Assembly: GCF_040096015.1 (NCBI RefSeq)
Contig: NZ_JBBMFO010000019.1
Coordinates: 1 to 38,539 of the forward strand
Origin: Peptoniphilus_A hominis
GTDB lineage: Bacteria; Bacillota; Clostridia; Tissierellales; Peptoniphilaceae
DNA: 38,539 nt
Direction of reading: 5' to 3'
Part shown: positions 1 to 6,875 of the stretch, one piece after another
Numbering within the stretch: position 1 is the stretch's first letter
Layout of the letters: each line of letters starts with the position of its first letter
Position numbers and translations under genes: made by a program
The notes under the pieces: generated by a model
Told to the model about the DNA's origin: nothing
What the model saw: only the letters and a program-made list of their open reading frames with translations
The model's database searches: none

Positions 1-51
1 CACCTACAAAGTATAGGTTAACATCCACTACAATTAGTTAATTAAATATTG

Positions 52-73
52 TGTCCAGTTTTATGGGTACACA
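52..73. mobile_element. Possible insertion-sequence terminal repeat (remnant)
   Basis: The stretch reads TGTCCAGTTTTATGGGTACA with a TG...CA outline that resembles the ends of IS3-family elements. It lies just beyond the point where the livM remnant stops matching its family (about position 183). A 15/16-base match to its outer part (ATAAAAYTGGACACAA) is found next to the truncated ilvE at 9951-9966. No intact transposase is visible between 52 and 183, only a short broken frame, so this is at best a relic. The IS assignment is an inference from terminal resemblance. Confidence 0.35.
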
Positions 74-182
74 TCAAGAATACCAATTTTTCTAATGAGA
101 TATTTTAGTAAGAGGATTTGTCTAAAGTATTAAGATTCCAAGGAGTCAAATTTCTATAAATTATGCGCCGAGATAGGCTGCC

Positions 183-481
183 TTCTAAAATCATGCCCAC
201 AAGGTAGCCGCCAAGACCTGGTATGATGCCAGCCTTTGTAAATAGGGCAGCAGTATAGGCGCCTATTGACATAAAGCCTGCGCGACCTAAAGTTATCTGT
301 CCAAGGTTTCTCACAGTGATGTTAAGAGAAAGGGCAAGGACAATATTTATTAAAACAAGTCTTAAAACACTCATAGCATACCTATTTAAGACGCCAAGGT
401 AGTTTAGACCAATAACTATAAAATAAAATAGTGCAAGAAGTATTACACTTAAAACAAATATTCCTTTTTCTCTCTAGTCAT
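183..481 (-). pseudogene. livM: Broken branched-chain amino acid ABC transporter permease LivM (N-terminal remnant)
   Basis: The minus-strand reading gives the LivM N-terminus, including NITVRNLGQITLGRAGFMSI and GAYTAALFTKAGI, which is the typical permease start with transmembrane segments. The expected ATG at 481 overlaps the stop of the livH remnant (TAATG). A one-base frameshift in a short A-run around 465 breaks the frame after about six codons; the family-like frame then runs to about 183, where similarity stops after GYLVGMILEG. LivM is normally around 300 residues, so about two thirds is missing. The sequence past the break (to 105) encodes an unrelated tail. It is non-functional and part of a decayed liv operon. 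Confidence 0.8.
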
Positions 482-568
482 TATACTTTCTCCTTTTGAT
501 TCTTGCCAAGTAAGCCCCTAGGTTTAACAAGTAGCACTACAATTTAATAGTTGATTTATAAAACTCAT
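481..568 (-). pseudogene. livH: LivH permease reduced to its first 9 and last 20 codons
   Basis: Starting at the ATG at 566-568, with an intact GGAGG ribosome site at 573-577, the frame encodes MSFINQLLN, the canonical LivH N-terminus. It then jumps directly, with a frame break, to VVLLVKPRGLLGKNQKEKV and a stop, which is the canonical LivH C-terminus. The roughly 260 codons between them are gone. Family knowledge of the LivH ends makes the assignment clear despite the tiny size. The deletion leaves the gene order livK-livH-livM recognisable. It cannot make a transporter. Confidence 0.75.
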
Positions 569-591
569 AGAACCTCCTTAAAAAGATTAAT

Positions 592-615
592 AAAAAAGAC
601 AAGCCTAAGCTTGCC
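592..615 (-). terminator. Hairpin after livK remnant
   Basis: On the minus strand a GGCAAGC/GCTTGTC stem with a TTAG loop is followed by six T residues. It sits between the livK stop (626) and the livH start (568), a place where high-expression binding-protein genes often have an attenuating terminator. Confidence 0.55.
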
Positions 616-625
616 TTTGCTTTTA

Positions 626-900
626 TTATTCAGCTGAAATTAAACTATTAAAAGTATATGAGCCGTCTTTAATTTCTATTATAGTTGCAGATTTTACAGG
701 GTTGTTGTTTTCACCAAACTTCAAATCTCCAGTAAGGCCGCTAACTTCTACAGCCTTTAGAGCATTTACAATTTAAGCAAAGTCTAGAGAAGCTGACTTT
801 TCAAGAGCCTCTTTGTAAATATAAACTGTGTCGTAGCCAAGAGCAGAGAAGGCAGAAGGATCTTCCTTCATCTTTCTAACCTAGCTTCTTAAAAGTTTTA
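626..900 (-). pseudogene. livK: C-terminal remnant of a branched-chain amino acid binding protein (LivK/LivJ)
   Basis: Minus-strand translation gives KMKEDPSAFSALGYDTVYIY, then EALEKSASLDFA, an in-frame TAA near 775, IVNALKAVEVSGLTGDLKFG, and finally an IEIKDGSYTFNSLISAE end. This is the C-terminal lobe of a periplasmic-binding-type LivK protein. A second in-frame TAG lies just upstream of the PSAF segment (near 883), and nothing recognisable is left beyond about 900, so most of the ~380-residue protein, its signal peptide and its promoter are lost. The order livK, livH, livM on one strand supports an ancestral uptake operon. Confidence 0.75.
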
Positions 901-1217
901 CCTCAAAAATTCTGTGATTTATATTAATCATTGCCTTTTTGAGATATTTTTTATATTATAACAGTTCATGAAAAAAATTCAATAGAAAAAGGCAAAATTA
1001 TCGACAATTAATATATATTTTACCTAGCCAGTAAATATTATTTAAAAGGAATGATAAAGTATTAGCTTTAAAAATTTATTAATTTATCCTAGTAATGTTA
1101 CAGAAATATTAAATTTATTAAAATTTTGTAAATTCACAAATATTTTTGCTGTCCTTGGGTATAATAGTATCGAGGAAAATGTTTTTAACATTAATAAAAT
1201 GACGAGGAGGAGAGTTT
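901..1217. other. AT-rich intergenic stretch with promoter of the SLH gene
   Basis: No coding sequence is seen from the end of the livK remnant to the SLH gene. A TATAAT at 1160-1165 is a likely -10 element for the downstream gene; no good -35 is visible at the normal distance. An AATGTT/AACATT inverted repeat (1178-1192) lies in the leader. The GAGGAGGAG ribosome site at about 1204-1212 is strong. Confidence 0.5.
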
Positions 1218-3512
1218 ATGAAAAACAAAAAATTGCTTAGTTTATTACTTGCAGGAGTAATGATTACAGCAATTCCATTTAATGTATTTGCTGATGAACC
1301 ACAAGAGGAAACAGCAGAGCTTAAGAAGGTTGAAGAAACAGTAGTCAAAGAATCTGAAAAAGTTGTTGAACCAGAACTTGAATTAAGTGAAAGTGCAGTT
1401 CCTACACCAGTAGGGGCGCCAGTTACAAAGCAGTATAAAGTAACATTTAATCCAGATAATGGAAAAGATTCAACTTTTGTATTTGTTGAAGATGGGAAAA
1501 ATGCAGATGAACCAACTCCACCAACAAAGGATGGATTTGATTTTGTTGAATGGCAAAAAGATGGAGTTAAATTTGAATTTACTACTCCAATAACAGCAGA
1601 CATTACATTAAAAGCAGTTTGGAAAGCTAAAACACCAACACCAGTAACAGAAAAATTTACAGTTAAATTTAATTCAGATGGTGGAAGTATAGTACCTGAT
1701 CAAACTATTGATAAGGGAAGTATGGCAACTAATCCAGCAGATCCAACAAAAGACGGATATATTTTCAAAGGCTGGTATGATGGCGGCGTTGAATTTAAAT
1801 TCAAAACAACGCCTGTTACAGAAAATAAAAATCTAATTGCAAGATGGGAAGCTAAACCTATTGCTCCAGTTGTAAAAGTTCTTTCTATTTCTGAAAGATA
1901 TTATGACAATGGAAGGTTTTATGGCAAGGTAACTGCTGATGGTATAGGAATTAAAGGTGCAACAGTTAAACTATACGATTATGACGGATCTTATACAGGT
2001 AAGTATGTTGTAACTGATGAAAATGGATATTTTGATATCTATGTAGGCGATTACTATTATGGATATTACAATGGAAAATATTATGGCGATTATTATGAAG
2101 GATATTATCGTTATGACAGCAACAAAGGAAAATATTATTATTACAATTCTTACAATGAAAGAGTTTATGTAGATTATACTCCTTATGGTTATGGATATTA
2201 TGGTAGATACTATGATGGAAGATATTATAATGGTAGATATTATGATGGAAAATATTACGGTGGATATCTATTAGCAACTAAGGATGATTTCACAACTTCT
2301 GCTAAATATGAATTGTATGGAAGATATTGGGACGGATATTATAATGGATATAAATACGATAAATATTATTATGACAGATATGACAAGAAAGTTTATCCAA
2401 CTGATATTTCAAGAACAAATTATTCTACTAGCGGATATCTAAAGGGATATTACAACAGAACTGTATATGTTTATGACAATGGCGTTTATCTTGGAAGTGA
2501 TGTAATTGATTCAAATGGTTACTTCAAGGTAACTTGGAACAGTCCTTATGTTTCTACAGATAGAACATTAGATTATTATGTAAATGGAGATAAAACAACT
2601 ACTAATGACAGTGGATACTCAATTATACCTACAGTTAATGCTCTTTCTGCTGGAGCAAAATTCGTAAGAGGTAATGCAGGAGCAAATGCAACTGTAACTG
2701 TATATGATGCAAGTGGAGTTAAACTTGGAAACACAACTGCTGGAAATACTGGTATCTACAATGTTACTTTAAATAGAGAATTAAGAGCAGGCGAAACTAT
2801 TAAGGTTGAAGCTAAAGAAACAGGCAAGATTGCTAGAAGCACTGATTATAAAATTGGTGGAGTAACTGTTTCTACTGAAAAAGTTAACCAACCTTCTTAT
2901 ATAGCGGGATTCCCTGATGGAACATTTAAACCATCTAATCAAGTAACAAGAGCTGAAGCTGTAAGAATGTTTGTTAAACTTGTAAATAATGGCGCAGAAC
3001 TTCCTAAGAACCCTACTACAAGCTTCAAGGATGCCAACAACGCTTGGTACTCTGATGAAATCAACTATGCAGTAGCTAAGGGATTCATCAAGGGATACTC
3101 TGATGGCACATTTAAACCAAATCAAGCTATCACAAGAGCTGAATTTGCTCAAATGATTTCTGCCTTTGTTAAAAATGGTTATCCAGGAACTGGAAGCTTC
3201 AAGGATGTAAAGGGTCACTGGGCATCTGATGCAATAAGTGCACTTTACGGCAACAAGAACATCAAGGGCTATGGAGATGGAACATTTAAACCTGATCAAA
3301 AACTTACTAGAGCTGAAGCTGTTACAATTTTGAACTCTGTATTTGGTAGAAATACTAAGTCAAATTCCTTCGCAAATGTAAGTGAAGCTGGACTAAGAAG
3401 ATTTTCTGATGTATCTAAGAGCCACTGGGCATACTATGAAATCTTAGATGCTTCTAACGGACACAATGCAGCTAAGATTGAAGGCATGGACCAAGTAAGT
3501 ATTTGGCAATAA
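1218..3512 (+). CDS. SLH-domain cell-surface protein with InlB-type repeats and Tyr/Gly-rich region
   Basis: A 764-residue exported protein. Residues 1-25 are a signal peptide (charged MKNKK, hydrophobic core, cleavage near VFA-DE). A Glu-rich linker follows. Residues ~72-136 and ~146-211 are two InlB B-type (Listeria-Bacteroides) repeats ending in W-KA. Residues ~225-420 are extremely rich in Tyr, Gly, Asp and Asn, with recurring YYNGRYYDGKYYG-like units, flanked by carboxypeptidase-regulatory-like segments (VYDNGVYLGSDVIDSNGYF). Three SLH motifs follow (GFPDGTFKPSNQVTRAEA near 563, GYSDGTFKPNQAITRAEF near 625, GYGDGTFKPDQKLTRAEA near 684), plus a partial fourth (FSDVSKSHWAYYEI). SLH motifs normally anchor proteins to secondary wall polymers, so it is probably a wall-attached adhesin or S-layer-like protein; the ligand is unknown. 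The gene is monocistronic with a terminator downstream. Confidence 0.9.
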   Translation: MKNKKLLSLLLAGVMITAIPFNVFADEPQEETAELKKVEETVVKESEKVVEPELELSESAVPTPVGAPVTKQYKVTFNPDNGKDSTFVFVEDGKNADEPTPPTKDGFDFVEWQKDGVKFEFTTPITADITLKAVWKAKTPTPVTEKFTVKFNSDGGSIVPDQTIDKGSMATNPADPTKDGYIFKGWYDGGVEFKFKTTPVTENKNLIARWEAKPIAPVVKVLSISERYYDNGRFYGKVTADGIGIKGATVKLYDYDGSYTGKYVVTDENGYFDIYVGDYYYGYYNGKYYGDYYEGYYRYDSNKGKYYYYNSYNERVYVDYTPYGYGYYGRYYDGRYYNGRYYDGKYYGGYLLATKDDFTTSAKYELYGRYWDGYYNGYKYDKYYYDRYDKKVYPTDISRTNYSTSGYLKGYYNRTVYVYDNGVYLGSDVIDSNGYFKVTWNSPYVSTDRTLDYYVNGDKTTTNDSGYSIIPTVNALSAGAKFVRGNAGANATVTVYDASGVKLGNTTAGNTGIYNVTLNRELRAGETIKVEAKETGKIARSTDYKIGGVTVSTEKVNQPSYIAGFPDGTFKPSNQVTRAEAVRMFVKLVNNGAELPKNPTTSFKDANNAWYSDEINYAVAKGFIKGYSDGTFKPNQAITRAEFAQMISAFVKNGYPGTGSFKDVKGHWASDAISALYGNKNIKGYGDGTFKPDQKLTRAEAVTILNSVFGRNTKSNSFANVSEAGLRRFSDVSKSHWAYYEILDASNGHNAAKIEGMDQVSIWQ

Positions 3513-3555
3513 GAGATGATCTTAACTTTATAAAAGTTAATATGTAATATGAATG

Positions 3556-3586
3556 AAGGCGGCAAGGAAACTTGTCGTCTTTATTT
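3556..3586 (+). terminator. Intrinsic terminator after SLH gene
   Basis: An 11-bp stem (AAGGCGGCAAG with CTTGTCGTCTT, allowing G-U pairs) with a GAAA tetraloop is followed by TTATTTTATTT. It is placed about 45 nt after the SLH stop codon. Confidence 0.85.
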
Positions 3587-3610
3587 TATTTGTAGAAATT
3601 TTGGCTCTAT

Positions 3611-3648
3611 AATATCTGTTGGGGAGTAAATCTCTAACAGATATTTTT
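3611..3648 (+). terminator. Second hairpin with T-run
   Basis: AATATCTGTT pairs with AACAGATATT, with an inner GGGAG/CTCT helix, followed by TTTTT. It may be a back-up terminator; the arms are symmetric enough to act on either strand. Confidence 0.55.
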
Positions 3649-3732
3649 ATGTTACAAAGTGTGGCTCTTGGGAAGGGGAAGTTTTGAAAGATTTTTTTGA
3701 AGGATAAGGGGGAAGAATTAAAGACAGTAAAT

Positions 3733-3841
3733 TAATTTAGACCGATAATAAAATTAAGGCCATAAAAAAATTAAAGCGATAAAAAAACTAAGACGAAAAA
3801 AAATTACAGACCATAAATAAATCTAAGACCCATAAAATTTT
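3733..3841. repeat. Degenerate ~18-bp tandem repeat, about six units
   Basis: Successive units resemble AAATTAAGRCCATAAAAA, with period 16-19 and substitutions in each copy. It lies in the gap between the SLH gene and the DUF2871 gene. No coding frame runs through it. Confidence 0.6.
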
Positions 3842-3847
3842 GCAAAG

Positions 3848-3876
3848 AAAAAAACCTGCCTCTGGGACAGATTTTC
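3848..3876 (-). terminator. Minus-strand terminator for the DUF2871-type gene
   Basis: On the minus strand, CTGTC and GGCAG pair around a CCAGA loop and run into seven T residues. It is located about 55 nt past the stop of the minus-strand membrane protein gene. Confidence 0.6.
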
Positions 3877-3930
3877 TTCTTTCTATTTTAAGTGAGTGAA
3901 GATTATTAAAAATTTATGGCTATTTAAAAT

Positions 3931-4965
3931 TTAAGCCCTTGCAAGCTCCCTTGCCCTTAGACACTTTACAGAAATTAAAATTACTGCAAGGGTGATTAGG
4001 ATGTGGCCAATGCCTGATACTGAAATCATGCCAATTCTCACAGGATTTAGGGGAGAATATCCGTCTACCAAACCGTGAAGGAACATTGTAGTGAAGCTAA
4101 AATAAATTCCCAAGTTGTAAAGTCTAAATAATTTTTCCAACTTATCCTTTGGGAGGTCTAAGTTCTTTACTAGGAGATAAAAAATTGCAGGAAGGGCAAA
4201 GCCAAGGACAATTAGGTGAGTGTGAAGGAAAGCCATTTTTACTTCCACTGGATAAATTTTTCCAAGCTCACGATAAACTGCACCTGCTAATATGCCTGAG
4301 AACAAGTAGGCTACTGCAAATTCCATAATATCCCTTTTGACAAAATCTTTTTTTAGGTTCTTGTAAAGTTTAAGGACGATTAAAACATACATGACAGTCT
4401 TTGGCATCATTAGTGCGCCAATGCTTGGGTTTACTTTTTTAAACAAGACCACTGGCACATAGAATAAAAAGCTAAAGAAGACATAGATGTATAAATTTTT
4501 AAAGTCCTCTCTATTTCTATCTTTATATAGTAGAAAGATGTCAATTAGTCCCATTAAGACAAAGGGGACATTTGAGATGATGTCCATTTTTTCGCTGTGG
4601 TTAAAGCTAATAAGAACACTTACAAGTCTAAGGGCGAATAAAACTAGCATTGCCAGGTCAAGTCCCTTGTCCTGTGACTTTTTTGTCTTCTTGATGTAAA
4701 AATAAAATAATAGATAAAAAGCTGACATTGTAATAGCTGAGACTCTCGTTCCTAAAAATAGTCCAAAGCCGTTTACTAGAAAGCCATTACTTTCTACATT
4801 TGCAATGATTCTAGGTACAAGGTGAAAGGAATCGCCTAGACCAAGAAGTAAAGTCATTGATCCTAAAATTTTGCTGTCCTTATCTTCTATTAAAAGCATT
4901 CTTATGCCGAGAAAAATTACTAGACTGAGATATAGCCCGTCGAAAAAAATTTCAAATTGATTCAT
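3931..4965 (-). CDS. Polytopic membrane protein with C-terminal DUF2871 domain
   Basis: 344 residues, almost wholly hydrophobic helices separated by short basic loops. Residues ~215-340 match the DUF2871 pattern: a YLFSGILAGAVYRELGK start, FLHTHLIVLGF with a conserved His pair, FRLYNLGIYFSF, MFLHGLVDGY and a final GIGHILITLAVIL helix. Free-standing DUF2871 proteins are about 130 residues, so the first ~210 residues (about six helices) are an N-terminal extension with no family I recognise. The start at 4965 overlaps the tetR stop by 14 nt and has a GGGGGA ribosome site, so the two are co-transcribed and the TetR protein most likely controls it. The function is unknown; the conserved histidines could bind metal or haem, but that is speculation. 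Confidence 0.8.
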   Translation of the reverse strand: MNQFEIFFDGLYLSLVIFLGIRMLLIEDKDSKILGSMTLLLGLGDSFHLVPRIIANVESNGFLVNGFGLFLGTRVSAITMSAFYLLFYFYIKKTKKSQDKGLDLAMLVLFALRLVSVLISFNHSEKMDIISNVPFVLMGLIDIFLLYKDRNREDFKNLYIYVFFSFLFYVPVVLFKKVNPSIGALMMPKTVMYVLIVLKLYKNLKKDFVKRDIMEFAVAYLFSGILAGAVYRELGKIYPVEVKMAFLHTHLIVLGFALPAIFYLLVKNLDLPKDKLEKLFRLYNLGIYFSFTTMFLHGLVDGYSPLNPVRIGMISVSGIGHILITLAVILISVKCLRARELARA

Positions 4966-5509
4966 TATTTATTCCCCCTAACAAAAAGTTTATATATAGG
5001 TTACAAACTTCCAAAAACTTTTCCTTGTCGTAGTTTGAGGTGATGCTCTCCTTGATGAGTTCGTGAAAGACTGCCATAATGAAAGTCATTTTGTGGTAGA
5101 AGTCACTGGAGAACTGCTGGCGCAAGAAGTTTTTGCCATGGCGCATAAAAGAATTTTCGAAGATAAAAAATTTTGGCCTGTAAAGGGCCTTTAAATTCTT
5201 GTCGTAAAGTTCTGTGGCTAAAAAATCTCTATAAGCTTTTAAAGTTTTTTCCATGTCCTCCTCATTTTCCTTGTAGAGGTTAAAAAACTTGTGGTGAATT
5301 TCCCCCGTCTCTCTCTTAAGGACAGTGAAGTAAGAATCCTCCAAGTCCTCAAAGTATTGGTAGAAGGACCCTCTTGCTATGCCAAGTTTTTTTACTATGC
5401 CAGAGACATTTATATCCTTCAAATCTTCTTCCTCAAAAAATTCCTTTAGGCTGTCATAAATTTTTTCTTTCTTATCCTTGTCTAAGTTTTCAAAAGTATT
5501 TTTTGCCAT
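4952..5509 (-). CDS. TetR/AcrR-family transcriptional repressor
   Basis: 185 residues from the ATG at 5507-5509, chosen because GGAGG lies directly upstream and because the longer frame to 5572 would start inside the promoter. Residues ~7-55 form the TetR helix-turn-helix (VSGIVKKLGIARGSFYQYFE), followed by an all-helical ligand-binding domain with no clear ligand signature. It probably represses its own operon through the palindrome at 5523-5535. The gene is followed, with overlap, by the DUF2871-type membrane protein, the likely regulated target. TetR-DUF2871 neighbours are a familiar pairing, although the inducer is unknown. Confidence 0.88.
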   Translation of the reverse strand: MAKNTFENLDKDKKEKIYDSLKEFFEEEDLKDINVSGIVKKLGIARGSFYQYFEDLEDSYFTVLKRETGEIHHKFFNLYKENEEDMEKTLKAYRDFLATELYDKNLKALYRPKFFIFENSFMRHGKNFLRQQFSSDFYHKMTFIMAVFHELIKESITSNYDKEKFLEVCNLYINFLLGGINNESI

Positions 5510-5522
5510 ATTACCTCCAAAG

Positions 5523-5572
5523 TGACACTGTGTCATTTTCTTTATAATAAATCTTTTAAGGAGCCTTGTCAA
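5523..5572 (-). promoter_or_regulatory. Promoter and TetR operator of the tetR-DUF2871 operon
   Basis: Read on the minus strand: TTGACA (5567-5572), 17-bp spacer, TATTAT (5544-5549), then a perfect 13-bp palindrome TGACACAGTGTCA (5523-5535) near the expected transcription start and before the GGAGG site. A palindrome at +1 of its own promoter is a classic arrangement for TetR self-repression. Confidence 0.85.
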
Positions 5573-5689
5573 ATTTATTTTAAAAAATATTTTGCCTTAA
5601 AAATTTTTTGTAATCAAGAAATTTTTGCTGCCTTATAAAAAATTCCCCACTTTATAAATTTTTCGTCCTTCCTAAATTTTTAGCAATTC

Positions 5690-5759
5690 CTAAATTTTTA
5701 AAAGTCAGCTATGTTTTTATTGATGGTAAAATTTTTGCTCTTAGAAAAACTTTTATGAA
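5690..5759. repeat. 70-bp repeat, copy 1
   Basis: Starts CTAAATTTTTAAAAGTCAGC and ends AAAAACTTTTATGAA. It is nearly identical to 5781-5850. Partial copies of its first 11 bases also occur at about 5672-5690. It holds a 15-codon hydrophobic frame (MFLLMVKFLLLEKLL) but no ribosome site. Confidence 0.9.
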
Positions 5760-5780
5760 CCCCTGAATTTTTCACAATTT

Positions 5781-5850
5781 CTAAATTTTTAAAAGTCAGC
5801 TATGTTTTTATTGATGGTAAAATTTTTGCTCTTAGAGAAACTTTTATGAA
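5781..5850. repeat. 70-bp repeat, copy 2
   Basis: Differs from copy 1 by a single A-to-G change, which is synonymous in the short hydrophobic frame (GAA to GAG). It is separated from copy 1 by 21 bp. Confidence 0.9.
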
Positions 5851-5853
5851 TGG

Positions 5854-5924
5854 CTAAATTTTTAAAAGTCAGCTATGTTTTTATTGATGGTGAAATTTTT
5901 TCCTCTTAGAAAAACTTTTATGAA
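5854..5924. repeat. 70-bp repeat, copy 3 (71 bp)
   Basis: Only 3 bp after copy 2. It has a few changes in the middle and a one-base insertion that breaks the short frame present in copies 1 and 2. The three copies fill most of the 490-bp gap between tetR and the usp gene. Confidence 0.9.
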
Positions 5925-6016
5925 TCCCTAAATTTTTAAAGGCAAAGAAATTTTAAAGTTATTACTGTAACTGTATAAAGAATTACTAGGATATTTTAAA
6001 AGTATTTCTTTTGGGG

Positions 6017-6022
6017 TATAAT
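6017..6022 (+). promoter_or_regulatory. -10 element of the usp gene
   Basis: A consensus TATAAT about 48 nt upstream of the start codon; no convincing -35 is seen at 17 bp. The stretch upstream is similar in style to the SLH promoter (TTGGG before TATAAT in both). Confidence 0.5.
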
Positions 6023-6069
6023 TAAAACAGAAGATAATAGAAATTTGAACTTATTTATAGGAGGTAAAG

Positions 6070-6504
6070 ATGAAAATATTAGTACCAATTGATGGATCAA
6101 AGTCTTCAAAAAAATCAATCGAAGTTGCAAGAGACATGGGACAAAAATTAGGAGCAGATCTTTTAATTTTGACAGTTACTCCAGAAACTTCTATTTTTGA
6201 ACAATATCCAGCAAACTTTAATTTTACTCTTGAAATAGACAAGGCTAATGTTGAAAGAGCAGAAATGATACTTAAGGACGCAGAAACAGATTTAAGCGGA
6301 TATCCAAACAAGGTTGAAACTTTTTACACTTCAGGAAATCCTGGCGAACAAATCTGCAAATTTGCTGACGAAAAAGATGTAGACTTTATAGTAATGGGCA
6401 ACAGGGGACTTGGTGCCTTCTCAAGAACACTTTTAGGCTCTGTTTCCAACAAGGTTATCAACCATTCAAAGAAATCTGTACTTGTAGTTAAGGCAGATAT
6501 TTAA
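6070..6504 (+). CDS. Universal stress protein, UspA family
   Basis: 144 residues, a single Usp domain of normal length. The N-terminus MKILVPIDGSKSSKKSI has the conserved Asp of the nucleotide pocket, and the C-terminal GNRGLGAFSRTLLGSVS fits the G-2X-G-9X-G-S/T ATP-binding motif, so this is probably an ATP-binding subtype. It is cytoplasmic, usually induced in stasis or energy stress. It has its own promoter, a GGAGG site and its own terminator, so it is monocistronic. No partner gene gives a more specific role. Confidence 0.92.
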   Translation: MKILVPIDGSKSSKKSIEVARDMGQKLGADLLILTVTPETSIFEQYPANFNFTLEIDKANVERAEMILKDAETDLSGYPNKVETFYTSGNPGEQICKFADEKDVDFIVMGNRGLGAFSRTLLGSVSNKVINHSKKSVLVVKADI

Positions 6505-6509
6505 TAAGG

Positions 6510-6530
6510 GGCGGGTCACCGCCTTTTTAT
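6510..6530 (+). terminator. Terminator of usp
   Basis: A GGCGG-GTCA-CCGCC stem-loop immediately followed by TTTTTATTTT, six bases after the stop codon. Confidence 0.9.
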
Positions 6531-6788
6531 TTTGTAAAAATTTTGTGATTTTTTGAGGCTTTATTGAGTTTTAAAGTAAATTTATTTTATCTTGTGTAAA
6601 TTTTTATAAAAACCTTATCCTAATTTAAAATAAATTAAAAATTTGGCAGAGGATTTAATACTTTTAGTTAATAAAAAAGTAGAAATTCTTTATAAATTTT
6701 GTCTTTGAAGAATTTTTTTTACTTTAATTTCAATTTCAAAGTTATGGCAAATTTATTTTTTCTAGTGACTTTTTAAGCAAATAAAACC

Positions 6789-6816
6789 TTGAAAAACAAG
6801 TGCATAATGATATAAT
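6789..6816 (+). promoter_or_regulatory. Promoter of the bcd-etfBA operon
   Basis: TTGAAA (6789-6794), a 16-bp spacer and TATAAT (6811-6816). The start of transcription is expected near 6823, giving a ~50-nt leader. Confidence 0.75.
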
Positions 6817-6827
6817 AGAAATAACGT

Positions 6828-6845
6828 ATGTTAATTAAATAACAT
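6828..6845. promoter_or_regulatory. Candidate Rex (redox repressor) operator
   Basis: ATGTTAATTAAATAACAT lies just downstream of the -10 element. It agrees with the Rex consensus TTGTTAANNNNTTAACAA at 11 of 14 defined positions. Rex senses NADH/NAD+ and represses bcd-etf operons in clostridia, so the position and target fit. Rex itself is not in this window. Confidence 0.65.
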
Positions 6846-6875
6846 TCTTTATAATAATTGTTAGGGGGATTTTAA

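Larger units (their letters stand above)
6531..6875. other. AT-rich gap upstream of bcd
   Basis: No gene is seen. The first 250 bp are AT-rich sequence without recognisable structure; the last 90 bp hold the bcd promoter and the Rex-like operator described separately. Confidence 0.5.

Noticed and set aside
1966..2277. A 103-codon minus-strand frame rich in His, Asn and Ile
   Set aside because: It is a shadow of the tyrosine-rich repeats on the other strand, which lack stops in that frame because of their composition.
3733..3841. The tandem array as a CRISPR array
   Set aside because: Units are only 16-19 bp, contiguous and degenerate, with no distinct spacers and no cas genes in the window.
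4487..4699. A 70-codon plus-strand frame inside the DUF2871-type gene
   Set aside because: No ribosome site, and it lies antisense to a well-supported membrane protein.
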